A program made the translations under genes and the position numbers. This document shows positions 1-8,043 of a stretch of DNA of 64,000 nucleotides, one piece after another. The stretch lies in the NCBI RefSeq assembly GCF_004340965.1, contig NZ_SLYA01000001.1, positions 434,001 through 498,000 on the forward strand, in the 5' to 3' direction. This DNA comes from Sphingomonas sp. PP-CE-1A-559 (GTDB lineage: Bacteria; Pseudomonadota; Alphaproteobacteria; Sphingomonadales; Sphingomonadaceae). How positions within the stretch are numbered: position 1 is the stretch's first letter; each line of letters starts with the position of its first letter. The notes beneath the pieces were generated by a model, which saw only the letters and a list, made by a program, of their open reading frames with translations, ran no database searches and was not told where the DNA came from.

Positions 1-157
1 GTGAGCCTAGCGGTGATGGCGGCCGTCTCGCAACAGCCTCCCGCAAATTCCATCAATGAAGGTGGAAGCCGGCGCGCATAGCCGAAAACGCGGGGCGCGG
101 CAACCGGCGTTCGCGTCGTCGCGCGGAGGCCGAGGAGGCTGCGCGATCGACCGCGGT

Positions 158-442
158 TTATTCGAAGACGTCGACTGGCCAGGCGATCTGCTTGGCTGCG
201 GCGTAACAGGCCGACCGCGTGGCGTATCCATCGGAATAGCTGATCAGCCCGCCAGCCTCGTGAAACAACAACCAGGCCCAGGCACCTGCGAGCACGAGGG
301 GTGGCGAAAGGTCGAGCCCCTCGACCTCACGGAGTTCGAGCCGCATCGAGGGCCGCTCACCTTCGACCGGGTTCGTGGGGACGGACTCAGCCTCGTCGAG
401 TGTCCGGCCTATAAAGCGGCCGAACCTGTTGTCAGGCACCAT
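158..442 (-). CDS. small hypothetical protein, 94 aa
   Basis: I do not recognise this protein. The ATG at 442 overlaps the end of the upstream EAL gene by 11 bases, the usual sign of translational coupling. The codons look like real coding sequence for this genome, with G or C in most third positions. The middle is acidic and charged (RLELREVEGLDL). It is followed by a short hydrophobic stretch (LVLAGAWAWLLFHEAGG) and a C-terminal part rich in Tyr and Ala that ends PVDVFE. An in-frame start further upstream at 508 would overlap the EAL gene by 77 bases and is less likely. It could be a chance open frame, so confidence is moderate. Confidence 0.45.
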   Translation of the reverse strand: MVPDNRFGRFIGRTLDEAESVPTNPVEGERPSMRLELREVEGLDLSPPLVLAGAWAWLLFHEAGGLISYSDGYATRSACYAAAKQIAWPVDVFE

Positions 443-1673
443 GATGGGGTACGATCGATTCAATCGGCACGGGTTTTCCCCAGTAAAAGCCTTGCCCACA
501 ATCGGCACCGAGCGATTTCGCCAGGACGAGGTCGTCGGCGGTCTCGATGCCCTCGATGACCGTTCCGATCGACCGGCTTCGGCAATAATCGATGATTTCC
601 TTCAGCAGCGACGGCGGGAACTCGCCCTTGCGGCACTTCTGGAAGATCTTCCGGTCGATCTTGACCTCGGACACCGGCAGGTCGGAAATGCGATCAAAGT
701 TGGTCGCGCCCTTGCCGAAATCGTCGAGCGAGATGGGTATGCCCATCGTGCCAAGCTCGCGCATGTTTTCCAGCAGGCGACCGTCGAGTCCTGAATAACT
801 GATCTCGGTGAGTTCGATCCCGAGCATGCCGGGGGCGACATGATGGCGTCGCAGCAGGATCGGCATCGCGGCGAGGAAATCCGGATGCGCGAGCACTGCG
901 GCGCTGCAGTTCACCGCGATAGGCACAGGCCTGCCCTCGGCCTCCAGCGCCGCGAGCAGGCGGGCCGCCGCTTCTATCGCAAGCGACGTCGCCGCGACCT
1001 CCAGCGAGAGGATCGTCGACGGTGCGAAGATATGCTCCGGGTTGAGCGACGGTCGATTGCGCAACCGCGTGAGTGTTTCGTAGCCGGCGATGCCGTCGTC
1101 GTGCAGGTTGCGTTTCTCATGGAATTCATGCGTGAGATTGGGCAGCAACCGGCCTTGCTGGATCAGCCACGAGAGGAAATGACGGTCGCCGGTGTCGCCG
1201 TCATGCGGTTGCCGGACGATATGGGCCAGGCGGTCGACGATGTCCTGCGCGGAATAGGGCGTGTCGAGCCAGTCGACATGACCGATGCCGGACTGTTCTG
1301 CGAGGGCGATAGCGTCGGGGAAATGCACGCTTGGCCGTAACAGCGTCAGCGTCCCGGAAAACTGTTCTTTATCCAATAAGGCGATGAACGCGTGACGATT
1401 GCCGATCGAGGCATCCGGGTTCATCACGATCAGATCCGGTTGAAACGCCAGCCCGGCACGTTCTTCGCTGGCCATGCCGATCCACGCGGTTTTGTGGCCC
1501 ATCTCTTCGAGTTCACGATGAACGCCATTGTGCGCCGCATTTTCAAGATCGAGAAACAAGACGCGATGACCGGCCCCGGGTAAATCCGGGGAAAGACGAC
1601 TCCCCGCACTGGCCGAGCGTAAGTGATCGCCACGCAAGGACGATGTTTTCAGGGCCGTGTTCGTCAAGGGCAT
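432..1673 (-). CDS. EAL-domain protein with degenerate receiver domain (probable c-di-GMP phosphodiesterase)
   Basis: A 413-aa protein. Residues about 35-155 resemble a CheY-like receiver fold, but the position of the phosphoryl-accepting Asp reads PDLIVMNPD (Asn) and the usual Lys-Pro near the end is absent. Phosphorylation is therefore unlikely. Residues about 185-410 form an EAL domain. The signature is ETL instead of EAL (AGYETLTRLRNRP). The metal and catalytic residues are visible: Asn in AVNCS, Glu in ELTE, the DDFGKG loop, Lys in VKIDRK, Glu in VIEGIET, and GQGFYWGKP. The layout resembles RocR/PvrR-type phosphodiesterases, which hydrolyse cyclic di-GMP in the cytoplasm. Activity is inferred from the conserved residues. 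A small unknown gene overlaps its 3' end. Confidence 0.85.
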   Translation of the reverse strand: MPLTNTALKTSSLRGDHLRSASAGSRLSPDLPGAGHRVLFLDLENAAHNGVHRELEEMGHKTAWIGMASEERAGLAFQPDLIVMNPDASIGNRHAFIALLDKEQFSGTLTLLRPSVHFPDAIALAEQSGIGHVDWLDTPYSAQDIVDRLAHIVRQPHDGDTGDRHFLSWLIQQGRLLPNLTHEFHEKRNLHDDGIAGYETLTRLRNRPSLNPEHIFAPSTILSLEVAATSLAIEAAARLLAALEAEGRPVPIAVNCSAAVLAHPDFLAAMPILLRRHHVAPGMLGIELTEISYSGLDGRLLENMRELGTMGIPISLDDFGKGATNFDRISDLPVSEVKIDRKIFQKCRKGEFPPSLLKEIIDYCRSRSIGTVIEGIETADDLVLAKSLGADCGQGFYWGKPVPIESIVPHHGA

Positions 1674-2247
1674 CAGTCATTTCCTGTAGGCGGATCGCTG
1701 AATACGGTTGCATGCGAGTCAAGCTGGTCATGGGGTACATAGAGTTTGCCGAATACGCCGGTCATCATATACGAAAGCGTACTGGCAACTATGCAACGTC
1801 TTATACGTGGACTGTCCTACAAGTGTTAGCGCTATATGATTGATGATGGTTAATCGAGCCTTAATGCGAATCATGCGGTTTGGGTCGACAACGAGGACGT
1901 AAGACAACTCAATGATAATGAACAAATCTATGACAGTTGGAGTGACCCGCCCGGCATATTACGATTGAAATATATTTTCGTTGTCGACTGATATTGCGGC
2001 GCAAGTAAAACGATCGAAGCAACGCGGGTCATGTTCGGGGCATCGCTTTCTATCCAGCGATCATATCGGCCAAGACCTTATCGAATGGCCGGGATGGGTG
2101 TGACGTGCAGATCATGCGTATGGATGAGCGCGACGGAGCGGGGACTTGAAAGCACTCATTTTGAACCGAATAATTCTCGGCCGATTGACGCTTCCAACTC
2201 TAGTATCACCGGGAATCGGATGGGGGCATCCGATAACAGGGGTGGAT
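1674..2247. other. 574-base intergenic region, divergent promoters expected
   Basis: This lies between the EAL gene (minus) and the exported-protein operon (plus). About 1780-2030 is clearly more AT-rich than the rest of the window, as expected of promoter DNA. A Fur-like stretch around 1908-1926 matches only weakly. I see no convincing gene, repeat or RNA. A purine-rich ribosome binding site (GGGGTGGA) ends just before the ATG at 2248. Confidence 0.5.
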
Positions 2248-3027
2248 ATGATCACTTTGTGCCGTGCGACGCTGGTCGCGCTGATGCTGGCGGTTTCGGC
2301 GATCGCGCCTGCGTATGCGCAGGAGAAGACGGGACTAAAACCTGGTTTTGTCCTTGCGCCCGGCACCGCGCGGATCGTCCTCATGCGGCCGTCGATCCGG
2401 GTCGGCGCGCAGTCGACGGGCGGGATGTACGAGCCGAACGCCGACTGGACGGATCAGGCGAAGGAGAACATCGCCACCGCGCTTGCGAAGGCGCAGACCG
2501 GGCTCGGCAACAGTGTCGTCGGGTATGTCGATCCGGTCGGTGCGGGTTCGGCCAAGGTCGCGGAGTATCAGGAATTGTTCGGCGCGGTTGCGTCGTCGGT
2601 GATCGAGTATCAGTTCTTCAAGGGCAACCGCTTGCCGACCAAGAAGCGCAAGGACCAGTTCGAATGGGGGCTTGGCCCCGACGTCCGCACGCTGCCTGGG
2701 CTCGATAAAGCGGACTATGCGCTGTTCATCACCACCGAGGATCATTTCGGCTCGACCGGGCGAAAGATGCTGCAAGTCTTTGCGGCGATGGCACGCGTTC
2801 CGATCACTGCGGGCGTCCACAAGGGCTTTGCCGGACTCGTCGATCTTCGCACCGGAGAACTGGTCTGGCTGAACGCCGACATGCAGATGGGCGGCGATGT
2901 CCGCGACGCGGAGGGCGCCGGCAAGCGCGTGAGGCAGTTGCTCGAGGGCTTCCCCGGGAAGCCGGTCGAGGCTCCGGCGACGGTGGCTGCCGTTGCAGCC
3001 GCTCCCGCCATCGCCTCGGCGCACTGA
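2248..3027 (+). CDS. exported protein of unknown function, 259 aa
   Basis: The start at 2248 follows a GGGGTGGA ribosome binding site and gives a clean signal peptide (MITLCRATLVALMLAVSAIAPAYA, cleavage after AYA). A longer frame from 2146 would bury this signal. The mature part has a short proline-rich C-terminal tail with repeated Ala/Val. The segment GLVDLRTGELVWLN resembles the strand found in CsgG/LpoB/GNA1162-type periplasmic proteins, but I cannot assign a family with confidence. One base separates it from the M48 protease gene, so the two are certainly co-transcribed. An envelope or periplasmic role shared with that protease is an inference from context. Confidence 0.8.
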   Translation: MITLCRATLVALMLAVSAIAPAYAQEKTGLKPGFVLAPGTARIVLMRPSIRVGAQSTGGMYEPNADWTDQAKENIATALAKAQTGLGNSVVGYVDPVGAGSAKVAEYQELFGAVASSVIEYQFFKGNRLPTKKRKDQFEWGLGPDVRTLPGLDKADYALFITTEDHFGSTGRKMLQVFAAMARVPITAGVHKGFAGLVDLRTGELVWLNADMQMGGDVRDAEGAGKRVRQLLEGFPGKPVEAPATVAAVAAAPAIASAH

Positions 3028-3028
3028 C

Positions 3029-4186
3029 ATGCGGATTCCGATGGTGGGGCTTTTGCTCGCGACCGCGATCGGTACGTCCGCGCTCGCCGCCGACAAACGC
3101 CCGCCGCTACCGACTTACACCCAGGCCTATACCCCAACGACGGTCGACGAGCGCGGGATATGGATGGAGGCGGACGAACGCGAGCGGGTGCAGCGCGACT
3201 CCCGGTCGCTGGTCAAGGATCCGGCGCTCAATGCCTATGTCCGCGGCGTGCTGTGCCGGACCGTCGGCGAGGACCGGTGCCGATCTGTCCGGCTCTATAT
3301 CGACGAGGTGCCGGCGTTCAACGCATACATGACACCAAACGGCGCGATGGTAGTGTGGACCGGACTGTTGCTTCGTGTCCGGAGCGAAGCCGAGTTGGGG
3401 GCGATCCTTGGCCACGAGTTCGGCCATTTCGAGCTCCGGCATTCGCTCAAGGACTTCAAGAGCCACCGCACCGGCACCGACGTCATGGCGTGGGCGTCGA
3501 TTCTCATCCGCAACAGTGCGAACATCCAATACTCCGTGGTGGGCCAGATGTACGCCTTCAGCCGCGACCAGGAACGCGAGGCCGACATGACCGGCTTCCA
3601 GTATCTCGCGCGCTCGCAATATCCGTCTTCGGCCGCCGCGGACGTCTGGGAGCACGTCATGGGCGAGGCCGATGCGACCGCGATCGGTCGCAGGGGCAGC
3701 GCGCAACACAAATACGTCGCCGGCGTTTTCGCCACCCATCCGACCGACCTCGCACGCGCCACCTATCTCCGCGCCGCGTCGATCGAAGCGCATGGCGTCA
3801 AGCCTCCTGTCGTCGACACGCATCAGGCGGCGATGGCGAAATGGCTGCCGGTCTTCCTCAACGACCAGATCAAGCTCAACGATTTCGGCGGTAGCGAGTA
3901 TCTGCTTGCCAATCTGGCGGACGGTACCGGCTGGACGACGCCGCTGCTGTGCGCCCGCGGCGACCTGTACCGCGAGCGCGGCAATCCGCGCGATCTCGTC
4001 AGTGCCGCGCAATTCTACCAGGAGGCGATCGGCAAGGGTGACGCGCCGCCCGAAGCGTATCGCGGCCTGGGCCTGGCGTTGCTCCGCAGCCAGCAAGTCG
4101 CCGAAGGCCAGGCCGCGCTCGCGACGTATCTCCGCCTCAAGCCGGCCGCGACCGACGCCGCGCTCATCGCCACGCTGATCTCGTAA
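3029..4186 (+). CDS. M48 family periplasmic metalloprotease with C-terminal TPR-like region
   Basis: A 385-aa protein starting with a signal peptide (MRIPMVGLLLATAIGTSALAA). The zinc motif HEFGH is at residues 129-133, and the third ligand lies in READMTGFQYL. This is the HExxH plus downstream Glu pattern of family M48 (HtpX, Ste24, BepA and LoiP relatives). The C-terminal 100 or so residues (RGNPRDLVSAAQFYQEAIGKGDAPPEAYRGLGLALLR in pieces) look like tetratricopeptide helices, as in BepA-type proteins that handle outer-membrane proteins. The ATG at 3029 sits one base after the previous stop. A peptidase is well supported; a BepA-like outer-membrane quality-control role is inferred. Confidence 0.9.
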   Translation: MRIPMVGLLLATAIGTSALAADKRPPLPTYTQAYTPTTVDERGIWMEADERERVQRDSRSLVKDPALNAYVRGVLCRTVGEDRCRSVRLYIDEVPAFNAYMTPNGAMVVWTGLLLRVRSEAELGAILGHEFGHFELRHSLKDFKSHRTGTDVMAWASILIRNSANIQYSVVGQMYAFSRDQEREADMTGFQYLARSQYPSSAAADVWEHVMGEADATAIGRRGSAQHKYVAGVFATHPTDLARATYLRAASIEAHGVKPPVVDTHQAAMAKWLPVFLNDQIKLNDFGGSEYLLANLADGTGWTTPLLCARGDLYRERGNPRDLVSAAQFYQEAIGKGDAPPEAYRGLGLALLRSQQVAEGQAALATYLRLKPAATDAALIATLIS

Positions 4187-4197
4187 GGAGGACGACC

Positions 4198-4791
4198 ATG
4201 TCCAGGAAACTCGCCCTGCTTGCCGCAGTCGCAATTCTCGCGTGCGCAGCCCCCGTCGCGGCCGGCAACAAGCTCATCCCCGCCGGCCAGCGCATCGCCG
4301 TCGCCAAGTCGGCGATGACGGTGCAGTCGGGCACGGAATGGAACAAGCTGTCCGAGCGCCCCGGTCGCAACGCCGAAACCTGGACGCAGGACGGCGACGA
4401 ACTGAACGATCTCAGCTTCTATGGCGGCATCGAGTCCGGCAGGCCGCTGTTTCGCGAAGTCGACAAGAAGAACAGGCCGTTGCCGAAGGTCTCGGCGACG
4501 ATGCTGATCACCGACATCCCGGTGCTGCTCGAAAACAGCTACCGCATCGCGCGCGACGCATCGTCGATGGCGATCGACACGATCGCGCCTATCGAGTTCG
4601 CCGGGAGCAAGGGCGTGCGCTTCACCTACACCTTCGCGAAACAGAACGAGACGTTGCAGCGGCGTGGCGAAGCACGCGGCGCGGTGATTGGGGGAAAGCT
4701 GTATCTGGTGACGTACGAGGCGCCGAGCTTGTATTACTACGACCGTAGCGCGGCGGCGGCTCGGATGGTGGCGGATAGCGTTCGGTTTTGA
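4198..4791 (+). CDS. exported protein of unknown function, 197 aa
   Basis: Third gene of the exported-protein operon, 11 bases after the M48 gene, with a strong AAGGAGGA ribosome binding site at 4187-4194. The signal peptide ends near CAAPVAAG. The mature protein is mixed alpha/beta with no motif I recognise; it contains WNKLSERPGRNAETWTQDG and a C-terminal YEAPSLYYYDRSAAAARMV segment. It is secreted or periplasmic, judging by the signal. It may act with the protease or be its substrate, but that is speculation from co-location. Confidence 0.8.
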   Translation: MSRKLALLAAVAILACAAPVAAGNKLIPAGQRIAVAKSAMTVQSGTEWNKLSERPGRNAETWTQDGDELNDLSFYGGIESGRPLFREVDKKNRPLPKVSATMLITDIPVLLENSYRIARDASSMAIDTIAPIEFAGSKGVRFTYTFAKQNETLQRRGEARGAVIGGKLYLVTYEAPSLYYYDRSAAAARMVADSVRF

Positions 4792-4863
4792 GGCGCTTGG
4801 ATTTGGCTGGGCATCGCCTTGCCGAAGTGCGCTCCTCGGAGCGGGGCGGTCGCCTTACTCCGT

Positions 4864-4940
4864 CATCCTGACGAAAGTCAGAACCCAGAGCCAAGCAGCG
4901 CAGCGTTCCTTAACTCTGGATCCTGACTTTCGTCAGGATG
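4864..4940. repeat. intergenic inverted repeat, CATCCTGACGAAAGTCAG arms
   Basis: Two perfect 18-base arms (4864-4881 and 4923-4940) enclose about 40 bases, with further partial pairing next to the arms (ACCCAGAG against CTCTGG). It lies in the gap between the exported-protein operon and nusG, which converge. The arms can form a strong hairpin on either strand. A fragment of the same family (GTCATCCTGATGAAAATCAG) appears near 40478. Confidence 0.85.
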
Positions 4941-4980
4941 CGGAGCGGGATGTGAGGAGTGGTTTGCGTTCTCAAAGGCG

Positions 4981-5040
4981 CGACGCGGGAGTAAATCCCG
5001 CGTCGTCGGCCGGGCCGGTGGCCCGCCGGCCGGTCGAGAC
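4981..5040 (-). other. structured element downstream of nusG, copy 1 of 2
   Basis: Read on the minus strand, the 3' side of nusG holds CCGGCCGG, a CGGGCC/GGCCCG hairpin, and then a perfect 9-bp hairpin CGACGCGGG-ATTTACT-CCCGCGTCG (plus 4981-5005). The second copy is downstream of fusA at 11229-11285. There one stem pair changes from G-C to A-T while the loop ATTTACT stays identical. A separate perfect hairpin (CGTGATTAGC and its complement, about 5046-5070) lies closer to nusG. No T-run follows, so a simple intrinsic terminator is unlikely. Confidence 0.6.
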
Positions 5041-5096
5041 CGTCTCGTGATTAGCCGTTAGCTAATCACGTGCGGCCGTAAGCGCCGCTCTGCGGC

Positions 5097-5633
5097 TTAC
5101 TTACTACGCTCGACCTGCTCGAATTCCAACTCGACCGGCGTCGCACGCCCGAAGATCGACACCGAAACCTTGACGCGGCTGCGGTCGAAGTCGAGTTCTT
5201 CCACAAGCCCGTTGAAGGTCGCGAACGGGCCGTCGAGGACCTTGACCTGGTCGCCGATCTCGTAGTCGACCTTGACCTTCTGCTTGGGCGCAGCGGCGGC
5301 TTCTTCCTTGCTGTTCAGCATCCGCGTGGCTTCCGCCTCGCTGATCGCCTGCGGCTTGCCCATGCTGCCGAGGAAGCCGGTGACCTTCGGCGTGTTCTTC
5401 ACGAGGTGATACACGTCGTCGTTCATGTTCAGCTTGGCGAGCACGTAGCCCGGCATGAACTTGCGTTCGACCGCGATCTTCTTGCCGCGACGGGCCTCGG
5501 TGGTGGTTTCGGTCGGGACTTCGATCTGCTCGACGAGCTGTTCGAGACCCATCCGGGTCGCCTCGGCCATGATCGAGTCGCGGACCTTGCCCTCGAAGCC
5601 CGAATAGGCGTGAATGATGTACCAGCGCGCCAT
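5097..5633 (-). CDS. nusG: transcription termination/antitermination factor NusG
   Basis: A 178-aa protein, the normal length for bacterial NusG. The N-terminal NGN domain begins MARWYIIHAYSGFE and contains FMPGYVLAKL and KNTPKVTGFLG. The C-terminal KOW domain begins near EIGDQVKVLDGPFATFNG. NusG binds RNA polymerase to reduce pausing and links it to Rho or to ribosomal S10. It follows secE by 13 bases in the usual secE-nusG order. The rplKAJL-rpoBC genes that often follow are not present; instead a structured element and an inverted repeat lie downstream. Confidence 0.98.
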   Translation of the reverse strand: MARWYIIHAYSGFEGKVRDSIMAEATRMGLEQLVEQIEVPTETTTEARRGKKIAVERKFMPGYVLAKLNMNDDVYHLVKNTPKVTGFLGSMGKPQAISEAEATRMLNSKEEAAAAPKQKVKVDYEIGDQVKVLDGPFATFNGLVEELDFDRSRVKVSVSIFGRATPVELEFEQVERSK

Positions 5634-5646
5634 GACGGAACCTTGC

Positions 5647-5889
5647 TTACTGAGCGAGTTTGAGGAGCAGGGAAACGATCGCTTGCAGGATCGAGTCGAC
5701 GCCGAAGAAGAAGACCGCGAGGATCGTCGTCATGATCACCACCATCACGCCGGTCATGACCGTCTCGCGACGCGTCGGCCACGTGACCTTCGCGGTCTCG
5801 TTGCGGACCTGCTGGATGAATTCGAGGGGGGACGTCTTCGCCACGATGTTCTTCGAACCCGCTGATTGAGAAACTGAGATGCGAGACAT
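5647..5889 (-). CDS. secE: preprotein translocase subunit SecE
   Basis: An 80-aa single-span SecE. The conserved cytoplasmic amphipathic part (SPLEFIQQVRNETAKVTWPTRRET) leads into one transmembrane helix (GVMVVIMTTILAVFFFGVDSI). It is the small essential partner of SecY in the inner-membrane protein channel. The ATG at 5889 is chosen because the upstream extension has no SecE character. A probable promoter lies at 5956-5984. Confidence 0.95.
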   Translation of the reverse strand: MSRISVSQSAGSKNIVAKTSPLEFIQQVRNETAKVTWPTRRETVMTGVMVVIMTTILAVFFFGVDSILQAIVSLLLKLAQ

Positions 5890-5955
5890 AGACCCACTAG
5901 CCGCTCCCTGTGAAGGGCCGCGGCGACAGGTCCGTTCTCGCTGTCGGAAGCGCGG

Positions 5956-5984
5956 CAGATAGCTTCCACTCGTCGTGAAAGCAA
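5956..5984 (-). promoter_or_regulatory. probable sigma-70-type promoter of secE-nusG
   Basis: On the minus strand: -35 TTGCTT (5984-5979), a 17-base spacer, and -10 TATCTG (5961-5956), 66 bases before the secE ATG. The tRNA-Trp transcript ends at its own terminator upstream, so secE needs its own promoter. The remaining DNA from 5985 to 6188 shows no gene. Confidence 0.5.
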
Positions 5985-6188
5985 GTGCGCGGCAGGAGAG
6001 GGGTGGGCGTCGTATCGAAAGCGACACAGCGGTGGCCGGGAGAAGTGGCGGGGGAGAGCGCTTGGGTCGCTCTTATCCCCCGCACGATCGTCTTGCCGGT
6101 GCCGGTTTGACCGGCGGCTCCGCTCCCACGGTTTCTATTTATCGTTCGGCTTGACGACGGCACCCGAGGTGTACGCCGAACGCAGGCG

Positions 6189-6215
6189 AAAAAAAAGGCC
6201 GGTACGAGACCGGCC
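6189..6215 (-). terminator. intrinsic terminator of tRNA-Trp
   Basis: On the minus strand a 7-bp stem GGCCGGT/ACCGGCC with loop CTCGT is followed by eight T residues. It lies about 170 bases beyond the 3' end of tRNA-Trp and upstream of the secE promoter. Confidence 0.8.
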
Positions 6216-6383
6216 ATAAAAGTTTTTAGGAGAGGATGCCTGAAAGGCCTGATCGTTGTGCATCGCAGCACATCATAGATCAATTGCGAAAATTGCATTA
6301 TGGAATGCAGTTTCTGCAATCGCGATGGGCACGCGAAAGCGGCGGGGCAACCGCCGCGATTTTTGCAGGGAATTTGAAGGGGG

Positions 6384-6460
6384 TGGCAGGAGTGCTCGGA
6401 TTCGAACCGAGGGCCTTCGGTTTTGGAGACCGACGCTCTAACCAACTGAGCTACACTCCT
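6384..6460 (-). tRNA. tRNA-Trp (anticodon CCA)
   Basis: The minus strand folds as a full tRNA. The acceptor is AGGAGTG paired with CACTCCT; the D arm contains AGCTCAGTTGGTTAGAG; the anticodon loop TCTCCAAAA has anticodon CCA; the T arm contains GGTTCGAATCC. The terminal CCA is encoded (6386-6384). tRNA-Trp next to secE-nusG is a common bacterial arrangement. Confidence 0.97.
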
Positions 6461-6472
6461 ACACGGACGCGC

Positions 6473-6501
6473 CCCTTACCCAGCGTTTTCGCGAAGGGCA
6501 A
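6473..6501 (-). promoter_or_regulatory. probable promoter of tRNA-Trp
   Basis: On the minus strand: -35 TTGCCC (6501-6496), a 17-base spacer and -10 TAAGGG (6478-6473), which ends 12 bases before the tRNA 5' end. Spacing fits a stable-RNA promoter; the boxes are imperfect. Confidence 0.5.
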
Positions 6502-6616
6502 GCGTCTCGCGTGCAATTCGTTCGGGAACCATGATCGCGACGATCACGCGTTGGACGATCCGTTATTTGCTCGTTAACCGTAAAGCCGTCTCGTTGGATG
6601 TGGGAAGCGTATTACT

Positions 6617-7630
6617 ATGAAGGCGGGATTGATGATGCTGGCGCTGCCGGTCGCGCTGTTGCTCATGGGGGCGGGGCCAGTTCCGCAGGTGTCGGACCTC
6701 GGGCCACAGCTCGAACGCTTCACCTATCCGTGGCCGGTCCAGACGATGGAAGTCGATATCGTCGGCAGTCCTGCGCAGATGGCGTTCATGGATATCGCAC
6801 CACGGCGTCCCAATGGTCGCACGGTCGTGCTGCTCCACGGCAAGAACTTCTGCGGCGCGACCTGGGGCAGTACGGCACGCGCGCTGAGCGAGGTCGGCTA
6901 CCGGGTGATCGTTCCCGACCAGATCGGCTTCTGCAAGTCGTCCAAGCCCCGCGCGGCACAGTATAGCTTCGAGATGCTGGCGACGTTCACCAAGCGGCTG
7001 CTCGAGTCGCGTGGCATCACGCGGGCGACGATCGTCGGGCATTCGATGGGCGGCATGCTCGCGATGCGCTACGCCATTCTCTACCCGGCGTCGGTCGAGA
7101 AGCTGGTGCTCGTCAATCCGCTCGGCCTGAAGGATCGCGGCGAGGAGGGCGTGCCCTATACCGACGTCGACACGCTCTGGGCGAACGAGAAGAAGACGAG
7201 CTACGCGTCGATCAAGGCGTATCAGCTCGAGAACTATTACCACGGTGTATGGAAGCCGTCCTATGATCGCTGGGTCTGGATGCAGGCGGGCATGTACCAG
7301 GGGGCAGGGCGCGACACCGTGGCGCTCGCGCAGGCCAAGACCAGCGAGATGATCAAGACGCAGTCGGTCGCACACGAGCTGTACCGGATCACGCCGTCGA
7401 CCACCCTAATCGTCGGGACGTTGGACAAGACCGCGTTTGGCCGCGCGCAGGCGCCGGCGAATCTGCGGAAGTTTCTCGAGCCGGTGCCGATGGTTGCGCC
7501 GCGGGCGGTGAAGCAGATGCCGAATGCGAACCTGGTGATGCTTGAAGGGCTGGGTCACTCGCCGCAGGTCGAAGACCCTGCGCGATTCGAGAAGACTTTG
7601 CTCGCGGTGCTTGGAACACGATCGCGGTAG
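6617..7630 (+). CDS. exported alpha/beta hydrolase
   Basis: A 337-aa protein with an N-terminal signal peptide (MKAGLMMLALPVALLLMGAG). The alpha/beta-hydrolase fold is clear: VVLLHGKNFCGATW (oxyanion region), the nucleophile elbow GHSMGG around residue 140, and a C-terminal catalytic His in GLGHSPQVEDP. The acid is probably Asp in GTLDKTAFG. It resembles periplasmic esterase or haloalkane-dehalogenase-like hydrolases; the substrate cannot be told. It stands alone, transcribed away from tRNA-Trp. Confidence 0.88.
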   Translation: MKAGLMMLALPVALLLMGAGPVPQVSDLGPQLERFTYPWPVQTMEVDIVGSPAQMAFMDIAPRRPNGRTVVLLHGKNFCGATWGSTARALSEVGYRVIVPDQIGFCKSSKPRAAQYSFEMLATFTKRLLESRGITRATIVGHSMGGMLAMRYAILYPASVEKLVLVNPLGLKDRGEEGVPYTDVDTLWANEKKTSYASIKAYQLENYYHGVWKPSYDRWVWMQAGMYQGAGRDTVALAQAKTSEMIKTQSVAHELYRITPSTTLIVGTLDKTAFGRAQAPANLRKFLEPVPMVAPRAVKQMPNANLVMLEGLGHSPQVEDPARFEKTLLAVLGTRSR

Positions 7631-7641
7631 GAAGAGGGGCG

Positions 7642-7766
7642 ATCCTCCCCCGCCAGGGGGAGGTGGCTGGCTCTTGCCAGACGGAGGGGGAGGAAGGGGT
7701 AACGATCGTTACGTGTTCCTCCCCCTCCGTCACCTGCGGTGCCACCTCCCCCTGGCGGGGGAGGAT
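7642..7766. repeat. intergenic inverted repeat, CCTCCCCCGCCAGGGGGAGG family
   Basis: Perfect 26-base arms at 7642-7667 and 7741-7766, with inner arms (GACGGAGGGGGAGGA and its partner) also nearly paired. The same family occurs at 13241-13288, 13674-13724, 13768-13820 and 29082-29203. It lies between the hydrolase stop and the str promoter. Confidence 0.9.
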
Positions 7767-7854
7767 GAGAGAGGTGTCGTCGGCGGACTCGCGTCAGCCA
7801 TTGTCTCCGCCCACGAAACCAATCACCTACCGCACCCAAACCGATTCCGCCCCG

Positions 7855-7883
7855 TTGACCCCACCCCCGTCCTGACCTATAGG
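7855..7883 (+). promoter_or_regulatory. promoter of the str operon (rpsL)
   Basis: -35 TTGACC (7855-7860), 17-base spacer, -10 TATAGG (7878-7883). This is a near-consensus housekeeping promoter. It implies a leader of about 155 bases before rpsL. Confidence 0.7.
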
Positions 7884-7945
7884 CGCGGCCTGTTCTTCGG
7901 GAGTGTTTCCCGCCGGGCATGCTTGAACATTGCTGGATGCATTCC

Positions 7946-7985
7946 AGGACCTGAGGGGCGCTCCCGCGTTCCTATGGTCCTTTTT
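7946..7985 (+). promoter_or_regulatory. terminator-like hairpin in the rpsL leader (possible attenuator)
   Basis: The arms AGGACCTGAGG (7946-7956) and CCTATGGTCCT (7971-7981) pair at 9 of 11 positions and run straight into TTTTT. The hairpin lies inside the leader, 58 bases before the rpsL ATG, so it could stop early transcripts. Confidence 0.45.
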
Positions 7986-8043
7986 GTATTCTCAGGCGCC
8001 TCATGGCTCCAGCAAAGTAACCACTTGAAAGGTGAAGGCTTCA

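Noticed and set aside
7..231. Short frames in the first 230 bases
   Set aside because: Pro/Arg-rich translations with no start signal or family; partly overlap the small gene at 158-442.
1908..1926. Fur-like stretch upstream of the exported-protein operon
   Set aside because: Only about 11 of 19 positions match and there is no clear palindrome.
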